DNA of 64,000 nt from NCBI GenBank assembly GCA_037833965.1, contig AP031352.1, forward strand, positions 3,080,501 to 3,144,500, in the 5' to 3' direction. Both the position numbers and the translations under genes were made by a program. This document shows positions 35,642-48,184 of this stretch, one piece after another (the first letter of the stretch is position 1; each line of letters begins with the position of its first letter). Below the pieces are notes generated by a model. It was not told the origin of the DNA. It saw only the letters and a list, made by a program, of their open reading frames with translations, and did not search any database. Origin of the DNA: Marchantia polymorpha subsp. ruderalis (taxonomy: Eukaryota; Streptophyta; Marchantiopsida; Marchantiales; Marchantiaceae).

Positions 35642-36224
35642 CAGTAAACATTCGCTTAAGTCCGCAACTTGATCCGGGAGGTCTGGTGCGGACTTAAGTG
35701 AGATGAGGACTTAACTCCTCTCAACCTCCGTGCGTCAGTTCGTTTCTCTCTTCCTCCCATCCTGCTTTCGGTTTCCATCTACCACGCAGGAACCTCAAGC
35801 CGAAGTTGAAGAAGCCTAATCAACCCCGCTTGTTCAGGGTTCGCGTCTGCTCGTTTATCCTCCCTTTCTCCCTCCTCCTTGCCTCCCTCTTCCACCTCCT
35901 GGCGTGGCCTCCGCTCTGCTGCGAGCAGGGTTTGAGATCGTCTTCCAGCGAGGAGGTAGAGGGGCACCAGCACACTCACTCACTGCCTTCATAAAGCTCT
36001 GCACTTGCTTCGGTGATAGGCAGGTGGTTTTGTGGGTGACGACCGTCGACAGCAGCTTCCATTTTGCTCAAGGATATTTGGAGCATTTGCATCTATTTTG
36101 CTCAAGGAGATTTAGAGCATTTGTCTCACAGCCAATTGAGACACCAACTTCTATTTTGCTCAAAGAGATTTTCTGTAAAATACACTCTTGAGAATTGATC
36201 CAGGACTTAAGCGAATGTCTACTG
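35642..36224. mobile_element. pogo/mariner-like non-autonomous element (583 bp)
   Basis: Terminal inverted repeats of 22 bp start CAGTA(A/G)ACATTCGCTTAA and differ at one base. They are flanked by TA dinucleotides (35640-35641 and 36225-36226), the target duplication of the Tc1/mariner/pogo superfamily. The CAGT start and GCTTAAGTCC-type termini fit the pogo branch. There is no transposase coding region. Near the left end CTTAAGTCCGC is repeated in inverted orientation (35655-35698). Near the right end there are three tandem units starting TTTTGCTCAA (36062-36176). Open frames at 35779-36191 lie inside and are not genes. Confidence 0.88.
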
Positions 36225-36226
36225 TA

Positions 36227-39179
36227 GACTTTTGGTACTGTGTTCGTGCCAGTCGTAATAGAGGTTAAAGAAATGGCATTTGACTTCATTTATGGATGGT
36301 ATGCATGGCCCCAAGAGCATGGCTACATGGAGATAACTGGAGTGATGAAATGAGTGGCTTCTTGGTGAACGGATCAAAACCATCAATCGCAAGACGGAGC
36401 ACACTTTGAAGAAGTACACAGAAGAAAAGGAAGCAAAGGATGTGTATGGCAAATTCTGCAAGAATTTTAATCCCGATATTAATATCGTGATTCATAAAAC
36501 GAGTGTCTTCATGATTATATTGTGAAAGATGCGAAGGCATATGAGTCATTTGGACGCGGAAGGAGCAGCTAAAGTGAAGACTCTTGCTACTATGTGTTCT
36601 CAATAGCTTTTTGCTCGATGCAAGGAAGTCAAAGGCAATGAAATGATTGGACGCAGTCATTTAGAACGTACGAGATTCCACTTTCAAAACAATGACAAGA
36701 GAAGAGAAAATTACAAGGTCGTGGTCATGGGGAGTCGATGAGAGGTGCTTTTTTCCTTGTTTATCTGCATAAAACTTGATATCAGGAAAGACTGCCACAA
36801 TCTTAGGCTGGTCGAAATTTCGAAAATTTGGAATTTTTTCCAATAATCAACCTTGGCAGAAGCTGATGATATTAGGTTAGTTTGGAACACGAAATTGTTG
36901 TTTCTCATGAAAACTGACGATCCAAGACTTTTCTTTTCTCCACTATGATTGACTTCAAAATTTGGATCTAATAAGTCTATATGAAGACTAATGGTACGGC
37001 CTTCTATGAGGATCCTGGGGCTGGGAAAGGCTGAACATTCATTGAACAGGCCCGACGAATAGAACAATGAACTAAGCAGTTGTGGCCGAAAAGTACCTTC
37101 GGGTTCAGTCCACTTGTGTATGAATCTTTGTCTCAGGGCTACATGGAGCTAGCATTGAACTCATGCCGTGTTCTCCGTGTCTACGACATGTGTGTTTGGA
37201 CCGCAGATTCCATAATTCAATCTCCGACTGGACAAATTTGCCAGCATCAACATTTTAGTAACTATTTTATACAATATAATACGGGTGCTCTTGAAGGATT
37301 GCTTAGACCTGAAAAGGTTATTATTCATAATATACATTCTCTACTTCTTTGTGTTACAACTTGTGATAGCCATCGGACTTACGATCTTTGGGCAATGCTG
37401 CGTCTAAATTAGATACAAAACATCCGAACTATGTACTGCATGATTTGAGCTTAAACTGTGCATTATTGAAAGTAGTACTTCAATTCGAGATTCGAAGTAT
37501 GAAAATTGTCTGGACTGGTATACTTGCACCACTTGGAAACAGCAAAAAAACTTCTCACTTTTTTCTCACAGGTTCAACTTTGTCATGTAACGAAATCCAG
37601 TTATTATGAATTAAGTGCAGGGTTTCGACAGTAGTGGGACTCCGATGGTTCTGCCTGGTTACAAGTTTTAGTGAACATTCTTATTACAGTAAATGTGGGC
37701 TATGTGAACATGCAAGGCAGCTACGCAGCAGTCCAGGGCCCCAGTTAAAGAAGCTAACGTGCGCTCAGGTGAAGGTCTCCATTTCATGTCATGCCCTGAT
37801 CAGGGCTGCAGAACGCCAGGACTTGGCCGGAGGGATACACCTTTGTGCACGACATTCCACCTATCGCCTCCTGACGACGCTTTAATACGTTACGTGAGAA
37901 TACACTGACTGGTTCCCGATTAGAAGATTCGGTTGACTTTGTCGCCATTGCTTCAAGACCAACATGCATCTTGTTTTAATATTGGTGTGCAGTGCTGTGA
38001 GTCCGCCTGTTACGGCCCAAAATACTGGATTATTCATACTGGAAGAAAAGCTTCTTATTTTACATCCTTTTGTCCGGATCCTCCTTATGAATCTTCTATG
38101 CCGGTAGCATTTGACGGAAACTCTCCAGATGCCGGATCTGTATTTATAAGAGACCCCCGAGAGTAAGGATCTCCGAATGTCTTTGACTTGTAAAGACAAA
38201 GCAATGAGGGAAGTGAACAGGCGAGATTCTTGTCACTACAGTAGATGTTTTCTTCTCAGCTGAAATTGGTTACGGGTGCCACCTGAAATTGGTCATAACC
38301 TGAACGAAGTAGACATTCTATGGACAGCAAAGAACGAATGAAAGTCAGGTGGCTTGTCAACAGTCTGCCCGTTGTGTACGTTTAATATCAATAACTGTTT
38401 TGAGAAAATCCGTCTGAACCTATCAGATGTCTTCCTGAATATCTGTGAGAAGAAATTACCAGTTACACAAGAGCAAAACTCAAAGAACAGAGCGCCTGCA
38501 CTGGTTTAACAGAGCACCTGCACGGTCTTTAATCAAACTAGCTTTCAAGTTTTACGAACGTGGCGTGAGAGTTCAAGTACTCCGCAGTCATGTTAGCATG
38601 ACCATGGTCAGAAGACATTGCTATTAATATCTAACTCGTGATGTGAACATCGCTCCGATCGATAAAGGTGACGATGTATCGTAGTGTTGCAAGCTGGTCA
38701 ATGCGAAGTAGCCCTTTGCTTGCTGCATACAAAATTGAACAGGTCGCTCGTTTGGCTAGTGAAATACAGGAAATGTGACAAAGAATGCTGATCGAGGCTG
38801 TAAGTCCAAATGATCAAGCAAACAAGACGAAACTGGAAAAGTATATCAGCAAGTGGTGCCTCATGCAGGGCAAGCGACGGAAGATCCCTTTTTTTAATGA
38901 ATCAGAACAATCAATTATCAAGCGCGATGCTACAATGTAATCCCCTGGGTACGGAGATTCAGTATCGAGGTTACTGTGCAGAAGGCCTTCCGAAAGTCAA
39001 GGAATCCACATTTTCTAAGCTCGTATGACGACGACCTCTTCCCACACTGGGGTGAATGGCATTCATATAAAAAAATCATCTAATTTGGTACATGTGTCCC
39101 GAGTTAATGGGGTTGCTCATAGTGTATCGCCAACTCGGAAGTGCGAATTCGGCCAATTTGAAAGGATGTACTTGTGCAA
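36227..39179. other. intergenic, no gene recognised
   Basis: Many open frames of 60-124 codons lie on both strands (longest 36286-36660, minus), none recognisable. Short direct repeats (CTGAAATTGGT at about 38260-38290; a CAGAGC-CCTGCAC unit at about 38480-38523) are present. Confidence 0.45.
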
Positions 39180-39438
39180 GTATATAGTTGTCTAATCGAG
39201 GATTCTCGATTGCTAGAGATCCATTCAGCGATTTGTGCAGTCCCGAGACCAAGTCGTCGAACGGATCGACGTTTATGGATGGCCAAGATGAAATTTCCGG
39301 GTCCAATTGGAGGCGCTTCAGAGGTGGTACAGCCTGCGACTTTGAGAAACGTCCTGAGAGGTGTAGTAGTTCTGCCCGCTCGCTCGAGGAAGTCGGAGGA
39401 CCCATCGGAGCTGACGGAGTCGAATATTCGTCGGACAT
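39180..39438 (-). CDS. candidate first exon, serine/proline-rich unknown protein
   Basis: From an ATG at 39438 the minus strand reads MSDEYSTPSAPMGPPTSSSE and continues as a polar segment including DPFDDLVSGL and ENPRLDNYIL to about residue 86. There GCACAA|GTACAT is a possible splice donor. The codons look like genuine plant coding sequence, and the stretch is GC-richer than the DNA to its left. It lies about 345 bp downstream of the CSLD stop codon on the same strand. A plus-strand frame (39188-39547) overlaps it and is less convincing. No domain is recognised. Confidence 0.35.
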
Positions 39439-39782
39439 TCCTCTGTCGATCCGAACAATTCAGGGCGGGCACAGGCGTCAGGATCACCACCTGGTCCTGA
39501 CTTCCCTTCCCACCCAGTCAGCTTCAGGTACCGGCAGGGCGCATTAATTAGCTATCTATCTAGAAATGTTAACAGTTACTGGCTGTGAATGAGAGCAAAA
39601 TTCACACCGCCTGAGGATGGAAATCAAGCCGAGCGCAGCAAATCCTGCAACCGTTTCGTGATTTTTAATGTGCTCTAATCCTGTCAGACTTCACCAAGTT
39701 CGAGCTCGAGCTCGACTGCGGCGGCGGCTAAACAATTCTCAATTTATCCTACTTTATACTGTACCAGGAATTCATCCGATGC

Positions 39783-42700
39783 TCAAGGGTTGAATCCTCC
39801 GGTGGCCACTCCGGTGCTGTTTTCGGGAGGACTGATAGTCACCCACAGCAGCGAGATGACGATCGCCAACATGCCAGACCACACGTAGACGATGGTGGGA
39901 GTGCGACCTCTTCTGCCCATCAGACCCTTGGCGAACGGATACATGTGCGAGAGCACCCACAGACTGAAGAATACACCTCCCAGGAGCTTGCTCCACTGCG
40001 GCAGCACGGCGTAAATTGTCCTCGATATAGCAACGGCGATGGCGATAAGGTTGACGATCATGATGGTGATGGGCGGGATCATGAGCGCAGTCCACTTGAC
40101 GACGTACAGGTCCGCGAACTCGTCGTCCATGTCCTCGGCTCCGGACTTGGACGTGAGCGTGAAAGAAATATCCACTCCGGCCATGACCTTGAGCAGACCT
40201 TGGAGCACGGCAGCCAGATGGGCACTCGTACCTCCGATGACCCAAAACTGCTCGTTCCTCCACCATTCTTCCAGAGTGATTCCCGACCACTTGACCTCGA
40301 GAATAGCCAGCAGGCACAGGCAGACGGAAATGACCAGCAAGTAGACCAGGAAAGTCACATTGAGATTTTGCACGATAAACTGACCCGAGAAGAGCGACAG
40401 TGCCGGCAGGAAGCAGTACACGATCAGGAAGATAGACGTGAATGGGTAAACGCCGACGTTCAGGTACGCGACACGTTGCAGGAATTTCATGTGCGAGTTG
40501 GCAAAGATGGCGTTGTTCCGCGAGAAGAAAATCTCCACAGACCCCGTGGCCCACCGCAGCACTTGGTGCAGTCGATCCGTCAGATTGATGGGCGCCGTGC
40601 CCCGGAACGCGTCTCGCTTGGTGACGCAGTAGATCGACTTCCAGCCACGATTGTGCATTCGGAACCCGGTCACCACATCCTCTGTCACCGAGCCGTAAAT
40701 CCAGCCCACTCGCCCGCCCCACTCGGTCTTGTCCTCGTAGTAGCACGAGATTACGTTGATCGCTTCGGCCACCGTCGCCGCATCCAGTGGCTCTCGCGGG
40801 CCCGTCAGGGCTCCGGCCGGTCGCCCGTGGGGGATTCCGGGCTCGGCCAGAGGTCGCCCCGCGAACTCCGCCACGGGAATGGAGGCTACGAAGATCTTCG
40901 ACTGCCCGTACTGCTTGGGGAGCAGGCCTCGCGACTCGAATTCGTCCTCGTCGTTGGCCATCTGCGCCAGCAGGGCCGCCTTCTTTTTTAGTTTCTTGTG
41001 GCCACCGCGGGGAGGATCGAATCCGTACAGAGCGATTCTTCGGAAGCAGCACCCGGTTCCGACGTAGACGGGACCTTGAAGCCCATCCAGAGCTCTCATG
41101 TTGATGTCAAAAAACACCGTGTTTCGATTAGCGTATCGATCGTTCGGATCCACTCCCTCGAACCGCTGGGGAAACTGGACGTAGCAGATTCGATCACCAC
41201 CGCGGTCCATCATAAAGCACATAGCTTCCCTCATAGCAAGGGAATTGAATATGTAATGATCACAATCCAGATTGAGGATGAAGGGTCCGTTGGACATGAC
41301 TGCACTGGTGCGCACCAAGGCGTTCATGGCTCCGGCCTTCTTGTTGTGATCGTAACCGGGTCGCTTCTCTCGAGATACGTACACCAGCATCGGCAGTCGC
41401 ACATCGATGTCGGTCGTGTCGATCAGATTCTCCTCCAGATCGTTGCTTCCCATGACCGGATCGCAGCTGGGTGGTGCCAGCATCACCTGCAGCATCCATC
41501 CATCCATCCAACCAACCACAACCACAAGGTGTCAACATTCTCTGCGTGCAATAATCAATCATACATGCGAGCAGCAGCAATTGGACTGCACTTCAAACCA
41601 AAACATCCATCGACGAATTTAAACTCTCGACGAGTCCTCGTGGCGCTGACCTGAATAATTCCAGCGTGGTCTCCTTTGCTGTGTTCCTTGCCGGAAATGA
41701 CCCAGGTTCCAGGCCAGTGGGTGCCATCAGCCATCCAGGTCGCCTTGGGAACGTTCAGTGGAATCGAAGGATCGGCACCGGACTCGATTTGATGTCTCTT
41801 GGCGCGGATTTCTTCGTGTGCGTTGTAAGCGTCCGATCTTCTGCGGATGGAGTCGGTCAATCCATTAATTCGCACCTTCAGTTCATCGTACTCGCGCTTC
41901 ACCCGCCTGCGGTCCTTGACAAAATCCGTCCTCACCTTGCCCTTGGTGGGATCCCCACGGATAAGGAAGTAAGTCTCGGGGTTCCGGGGCTCGATGGCGT
42001 GCTTCCGGCAGAATGGCACCCACGCTCTGGCGAAGCTGGCCGCCTCGGCCAAGGACTCGAAGGAGAGAAGGGCACCTCCATCGTCGGACAGATAGCAGGC
42101 CAGTTTCTCGACAGGGTAGTCGGCGGCCAGAATCGACAGGATGGTGTTCGCAGTGATAAGAGGCGGTTCCTTCTCTGGATCTGCACTGGAGACGAACACG
42201 TCCATACCTGGCAGATCGGGGCGCCCACGGGGATTTTCGGGACTGGGCTTCTCGAACTTGTCCTTGAGGACGGCAAGATCCGTCAGCCGATTCACGGGGC
42301 AGAGCTTCGGCAGCTGATCGAGAATCCACGAGAAAGCGAACCAGAGCTCGCACACCACCGACATTCCCCAGAGCCACATTGCATCCCTGTTGGGATTCTT
42401 CACTCGCCATGTCAAGAAGAATCCCAGAACCACCAGCCTCAGTAGAGCCAGAGCCCTGCAACAACCCACGGTCTCATCTCAGACCCTTTCTCGTGCCTGG
42501 GCACCTCGTGCAAGCAAGCACTCATGGAATTCGAAAGAAGTTTATGGGAATCGTGGGAGAAATTCGTTACCTGTACGAGTAGATGATGCCCGCTGAAATC
42601 GACACTTTGCGCGTTAGTGGCCTTCGCTTTTTGGTCTGTGAAGGAGACGTGGGCTCTCCGGTCGCATTCGCATCGGCAGCGCCGCTAGTGTACTCATCCT

Positions 42701-42929
42701 TAGACCACACTGGATTTCCATAGGCATCCCGAGGGGTGTTGGGTTCCGACATCGGCTGATTGTCCGGCGTAGGAGGGATATGCACTGTGTATGGGAAATC
42801 AGCGCTTACATCTCCAGTCATGTCCATGGACTGATCGTGGTCGTCCCGAGAGTTGGAGACGAATCTGCCACTCATGGTGCGTCGCGGGTTGTTTTGACCC
42901 GGAGGTGGCACATTGGGATTCGAAGCCAT
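39783..42929 (-). CDS. CSLD: cellulose synthase-like D glycosyltransferase, RING-less
   Basis: Family GT2 processive glycosyltransferase of the CSLD type, expected to make a beta-1,4-glucan-like wall polymer in Golgi or plasma membrane; in land plants CSLDs act in tip growth and cell-plate formation. Three exons (42929-42571, 42455-41651, 41486-39783) join in frame to 955 residues. Residues about 45-60 hold the CSLD signature [11 protein letters not shown]. Two membrane helices follow (about 111-136 and 145-165), then the catalytic domain with DDGG (244-247), DCD (462-464), TED (656-658) and QVLRW (696-700), then six C-terminal helices. The protein is shorter than typical CSLDs (about 1,100-1,150). 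Between PDNQPM and [10 protein letters not shown] only about 45 residues remain, and the usual cysteine-rich RING-like zinc finger is absent. The catalytic part is complete. The start ATG sits in a good context (CCGAGATGG). Confidence 0.95.
41487..41650 (-). other. CSLD intron 2 (164 bp)
   Basis: The donor is CAG|GTCAGC and the acceptor CTGCAG|GTGATG. The intron falls between complete codons within the conserved IIQ|VMLAPP sequence, so removal restores the family motif exactly. It contains a short GGAT-type tandem run next to the acceptor. Confidence 0.93.
42456..42570 (-). other. CSLD intron 1 (115 bp)
   Basis: The donor is ACAG|GTAACG and the acceptor TTGCAG|GGCTC. The intron splits an arginine codon (AG|G) within the first membrane helix. 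Splicing joins IYSYR to [10 protein letters not shown]. Confidence 0.93.
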
Positions 42930-45348
42930 CTCGGATATCGGTCGACCTGCACCTCAGTCCTCGGGGTGTAGGCCTGGCTCCCGAAAGGGAAGCTCGAGGG
43001 CTCCCTCTCCTTCTAACTTGTTCTCACGCCTTCGAGCATTTACGCCTATCAATCCTCTGAAGCCCGATATGAGGTCCTATAGTGCCGGCATTCTCTGACA
43101 GATCTGCATAAGCCTGTTCCTGATCTAGGCTCTGCGCTCGATCAAATTCCCAGACTGCTTGAAATCCCCCAGCATCTTCAACCAGGCACGGGCACCAATT
43201 CAAAACTTAGTCTAGCTAGCAAATTCTGTATACACCCTCAATCCAGACGACTTGCAGTAAGATATCCGATCTAGAGTTTTGCACCTGGACCTGCTGCGTC
43301 CACTCTACTTCGGCGATTTTCAGTCCTCTAGATCTCAACTCCCTCTATGTAGAAATTTTGAGCTTAAAATTCATAGACCATCGTTACACAGTAGACTCAG
43401 TCAGTCACTTCCCATCAGCACTCTCCCTGAACTTACTCTCTCGACTCAACTGTCGCCTGGCATCCAGCAGAAGCCTGCAAGCACTTTGAGCTGAGTCGAG
43501 GCGAGTTTGTCTCTTGAAATCCAAGAGAGAGAGAGCGAGAGAGAGAGTTGGGAAGGACAGAGGAGACATGAGGCTTGGGAGAGGAGACAGGAGATGTAGA
43601 AGATGAATAGGAGGAGTTGAGGGGAATGAGCGACCTGAGAAGTAGGAAACTTTTGCGGACCCTCCTACAAATGCGTAGTAGTGGAGAAAAAGGAGGGTGC
43701 CGCTGCTGAACTTCAGCCCGATCTGGACGCATTGAAGGCGTGCCGACGCTCACGGCCGCGACTGGGCCAAACACTAAATCCAGATGGAAACCCATTCTTT
43801 AACAGTGATCCACCAATCACTTGCTGGAGTTGTGCGACGCAGCCCCAGAGCTGCAGCCCAAAGTAATTGCAGTTGCTCTCTTTGGACTTCGTAACCTGAA
43901 CACTTTTCCACCTAAGGGACTCCCATCGCCCCCGCCCGCGAGCCAGTTTACACAATTGCCATTACCGAATTTCAAGGATTCCCCAACTCAGACTGGACGT
44001 ATCGGCACGAGTCTAATCATTTACTTGGCCAGCGTCAACCTTGTGGTAGTTACATCGCTAACGGGGGGGCGAGGGGATTCCGCGGAGGATCCTGGAGTCT
44101 GGAGAGCGATCAAAGCAGCACGACCGCCTTCAGTCCAGCTCCAGCAAGGCAGGTGGCCAAAGTCACGCCCTCTCGCCCTATAAACCTGCCACCTTTCTCG
44201 CTGCTCCTGCATAGAAAATTTCGACCCATCTGATGGAAAATATTGCCCAATTCGGGTGCAACTCGACGCTTTGTTATGTTCCCAGTTTTGGAGCGTGATC
44301 GCCTTATCACAGCCTAGTTCATGAAAGATTCACATGGTCTACTTTCTGTCATCCAGCGAACTATCCACTCGGCCGACGTGTCAAACCTCTGAACAAGCAG
44401 CTTCCAACTTGACTGGGCATGGCCGACGGCCCGCCCTCTAGTCCGCCGATTCGAGGGATGAGCAGAAGATACCCTGTGCTGATTTTCGCAGGTAATCGGT
44501 GATCCGAGCTCTGCTCACCACTTCAAGATGCTCGGGTAATGGCCCGAGCATCCACGTTGCGTTGTGCTCGTGACTGGGGAAAAAGCAAGAATATACAATC
44601 AGAGTGAAAAGTACATACATGTAACCCTGATTCGAAACTTGCGTATTCACACGCGAGTCTCTATACATCATGTGATTTACACAGTGCAATTCCATTTAGT
44701 TAGGTTGTCTCTTGGTGCAAATTTACCGATTTTCTTCAGTTTAACTTTCAGCTGATGTCTTGATTATTGTTGTATCTTTACTTAAAGTCACACTTCCTGG
44801 GTTAACATCAAATTTCAGGTGGATTCTAACGTAACGTAAAATGTGCAATAGCAAAGAGACGGGATATATCGTATTGTTGAAGAGAGATCAAACGCCTAAT
44901 TTCCCGGTGCACAATTCGGGTGTCAATAGATTTCCTTAAGTTTATTTCGCGTCATCGTCACCGTCCTCTTGCCCACGGGAGTTTCCAGGATCGACACATG
45001 GGATGGTGAAGCAACCCTCCTCAGTTATCAATATTGCAGTAATTGCTGTTTATAATTGGCATTGGTCATTCCTTCTTGACCCATCCATGTACGACTTGAT
45101 TGGACCCTCGATATATATATCTGATTTTATTTTTGTAGTGACCTTGGTCGCTTATAACCCATGTGAATTAGGATTGGCAACTAATGGGGTTGATCTAGAG
45201 CCATGACTAAACTATCAAAAAAATTTATAAAGAGAAGTATATTTATGAAATTTATTAGTGAATGTTTTAGACTTACTAGTAACTGGAGCGTGTTTCCAAC
45301 TACGTTATTCCGGTTTATTATAAAAGAATTGCTTAGGGCTCCTCCATA
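42930..45348. other. CSLD upstream region and intergenic DNA
   Basis: The first 800 bp or so upstream of CSLD are rich in pyrimidines on the CSLD strand, including a (CT)n run at 43527-43551, as is common in plant 5' untranslated regions and promoters. A minus-strand frame at 43433-43795 is serine-rich and is probably just this pyrimidine-rich leader read as codons. A plus-strand CTATAAAC lies at about 44177. No other gene was recognised. Confidence 0.5.
43527..43551 (-). promoter_or_regulatory. (CT)n tract upstream of CSLD
   Basis: On the CSLD strand this is an interrupted CTCTCT repeat about 600 bp before the start codon. Such tracts in plants lie in 5' leaders or act as GAGA-type binding sites. 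Which applies here is unknown. Confidence 0.5.
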
Positions 45349-45384
45349 TTTACTCCACCGTGTCGGATGTCTCGGTGGAGTAAA
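45349..45384. repeat. hairpin
   Basis: Perfect 12-nt arms, TTTACTCCACCG (45349-45360) and its complement (45373-45384), surround a 12-nt spacer. It lies at the edge of a locally GC-rich 300-bp stretch (about 45340-45600) that holds no recognised feature. Confidence 0.8.
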
Positions 45385-46660
45385 CATCGAACCTCCCTGT
45401 TTCCTACGGTCACCTACTCCCAGTCTGCAGGTAACCGGAGCAACGGCCTAGCCGGGAAGCCTTGACTTCATGACCGTCGTTTCGAGGCCGGTGTCCATCT
45501 CCGGTACCTAGCCACATGCGAACTACGAATCCTGCGCCGGGAAGGTTGCACCCAATGCCCATTTTTTAGCTCTCTAAGGTCGGTCGGAAAGAAGAACGAC
45601 TGGATTACTTCGGTAAATCGGTCAATCGGTCATCATTTCAATGACTTATTGTCTTCACCTCCAACCTAAATTCATCTTATCAAACTTGTAGTATACTGAA
45701 GGATCGAGAACTTCTAAGTTTATACTGGAATAAATACTCACCCATGGGAATACAACCTGATACTTTTTGACACAGACGTCATGATTACAAAACTCAATCT
45801 TAGAGAATCTAAATACTAATTTCTTGCAAGCTGGTAAGAAATTATTGGTCATCACAACGTACTAGACTTTGAGCATGTTTGGACATGCCTAACAACAGCC
45901 AAAGCTAGAAGAAGCAAAAATACCTTCAACGAAAGGTATTGTATGCACACATATATTGCTCACAATGGACATGTCAACATCAAATTGATTGTTTTGAAAT
46001 ATATTAGAAGATTTAAGAAATCATCCTTTTCAAAGTAAATCAGGAAAGTTTCCCAAAGCATCTTTCACATCATTCTATTCTGAACTTTTACCTTTCGCTA
46101 GGCTGTGAGGAAAAGCGAGACAGTAAAAAAGAGGATCTAGAGGAACATTTTAAAATGTAAACAAAAATAAGACTTCTAGTATCTGTTTCCATACAAGGAG
46201 AGAAATGTTAGAGCTAATATGCAGAGATTGTGATGCACAAAATAAAAATAATTATTGCAATGAGTTGATGTTATGCCAAATTTCAAGGAAAGTTGAAAAT
46301 GCACAAGCATATACGCTGACACTAACATACATAGTTCACTCTTTTGGATTCTTTTTCACAAAAATACTTTTTATTTAAGTTTTTTTAGAAAAACTAAAAA
46401 TATCATCGAGGATTTTTGGTAGTTTTTATATATTGACAATGTTATAGAATTTTTGGGTTTTAAGATTTATTTTGAATTTAATCTTAACCTGAGTTAACAG
46501 AAAACCTAAGTTAACTCTCAACAATTTTCCATTAAATTCATGTCATGGAAATCGTAACCTTCATTACTCATGTGATTAATTTAAGGTAAGTTCTAGATAG
46601 GAATCTAAACTAGGATACTCTATGAACTAGGGTTAATCCATAGCCAAAACAAGATAAATT

Positions 46661-46683
46661 ATATATATATATATATATATATA
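46661..46683. repeat. (TA)n microsatellite
   Basis: An AT dinucleotide run lies between the RNase H end and the LTR of copia relic B, matching the position of the (TA)n in relic A. Confidence 0.9.
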
Positions 46684-48184
46684 ATATACAATTGCTAGTA
46701 AGCTCTACTTATGCTACTTCTGCAAAACCTGCAAAGTAACACAATGTATACTAAAATTCTATATAGGATTAATTTTGATCAACGCATTGTTAAATTGAGT
46801 TTGTTGTCAATTTTGACTGGATCAAACTTTTTATTACAAACTGAATCTCTAAAGTATGATACTTGATGTTGATGTGATCCGCTCTACTATTCATCACATT
46901 TGCAATAACGTTTAAGACACTCTGACTATCATAATGAAGATTCACAACCTCATGTTTCAAGCTCATCTTAGTGATATTTTCATTCAAGCAAAATCTTCCT
47001 TTGCTGCTTTTGCTGCCAAAACATATTCAGCTTCAATTATGCACTTAACTACACTTTTACAATATACATCTTCAACTGATGCATCCATCACAAAACGTAA
47101 ATACAAAATTATTTATAGATATATTCTCTTCCACATCTTAACTATTGTCAACTTTAATATAATGTATCAAAGTATTGGTATATTTTTCAATAAAATCTGA
47201 AACAATAGATCATAATATTTAATTTTTTAAGTTATCTGAATTTCAATTTTATAGTTTTTAGTGAAAACTTTTAGAGTTGAACATGTTCATGCTTCTCTTT
47301 TTTATAGCTAAAACAATATCAGAAATTTTGCATATCATCAAATACATAGTGCTGCCCAAAGCTTTGTCATAGAGAGTTGATGATATTTCTTGATTTTCAA
47401 AGATATCAATTGAATATTAATTTCTAGATTATTTACATTATGTTATCAAAGGATTAATACATCTTAAAAAGTTGTTTATCATTTCAATGTACTTATCTTT
47501 GACTTAAACATAGTTTTTTCCTTTCAAATTACTTTGAACATCAATCTTAACATACTCTTGGACTGATTCAAATCCTTAATCTTAAACACAAATTTCAAAT
47601 GTAACTTGTAACATATATATCCTATGTTAAATCCATGTTGGGTCAATTTTTTTCCAAATGAATATTTCATCCACGTATATTATTAGGATATTAAAATCAA
47701 AATCTCATTTTTCATATTTTTTAATTTTACTCATGAAACATATATATTCTATGATGAAAATATTTATGCTTGTATGAAGTCATCTAATTTTGCAATTCAT
47801 TGCATAAAAACTTGCTTCAATCCATATAATGATTTCAGTATTCAGCAAACTAATTTCTTCTAACACTTCTTTTCAAAGACAACTAATTATTGTCAATAAA
47901 TTTTTTTCTACAAAGAAACATAAAAAAACATTCTAACTAAATTTATATGATTCATTATCAAAATAAATATTGCAAGAAGTACACATACCAATTAAATAGT
48001 AACAAACTTTGCTACAAGAAAAAATAATATTATCATAATTCATAATCTTTTGTGTGCAATTTCTAGCCAACATGGCTTTAAATATTATTTTCATCTCATA
48101 TGTTGAATGATACTTTACTTTATATACCCAATTTCTATTAATCAAAGTATGATAACTTAAAAGCTTCACTAACTTCCACATAGT

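Noticed and set aside
35779-36191. Open frames inside the pogo-like element
   Set aside because: Low-complexity readings of subterminal repeats; no DDE or HTH motif.
39945-40991. 348-codon plus-strand frame opposite CSLD
   Set aside because: It is the antisense shadow of CSLD exon 3, with no motif and the same GC-driven openness.
39772-41052. 426-codon minus-strand frame within CSLD
   Set aside because: It overlaps CSLD exon 3 in another frame; the CSLD frame has all catalytic motifs, and this one is an arginine-rich shadow of a GC-rich gene.
41666-42445. 259-codon plus-strand frame opposite CSLD exon 2
   Set aside because: Antisense shadow of a strongly conserved exon.
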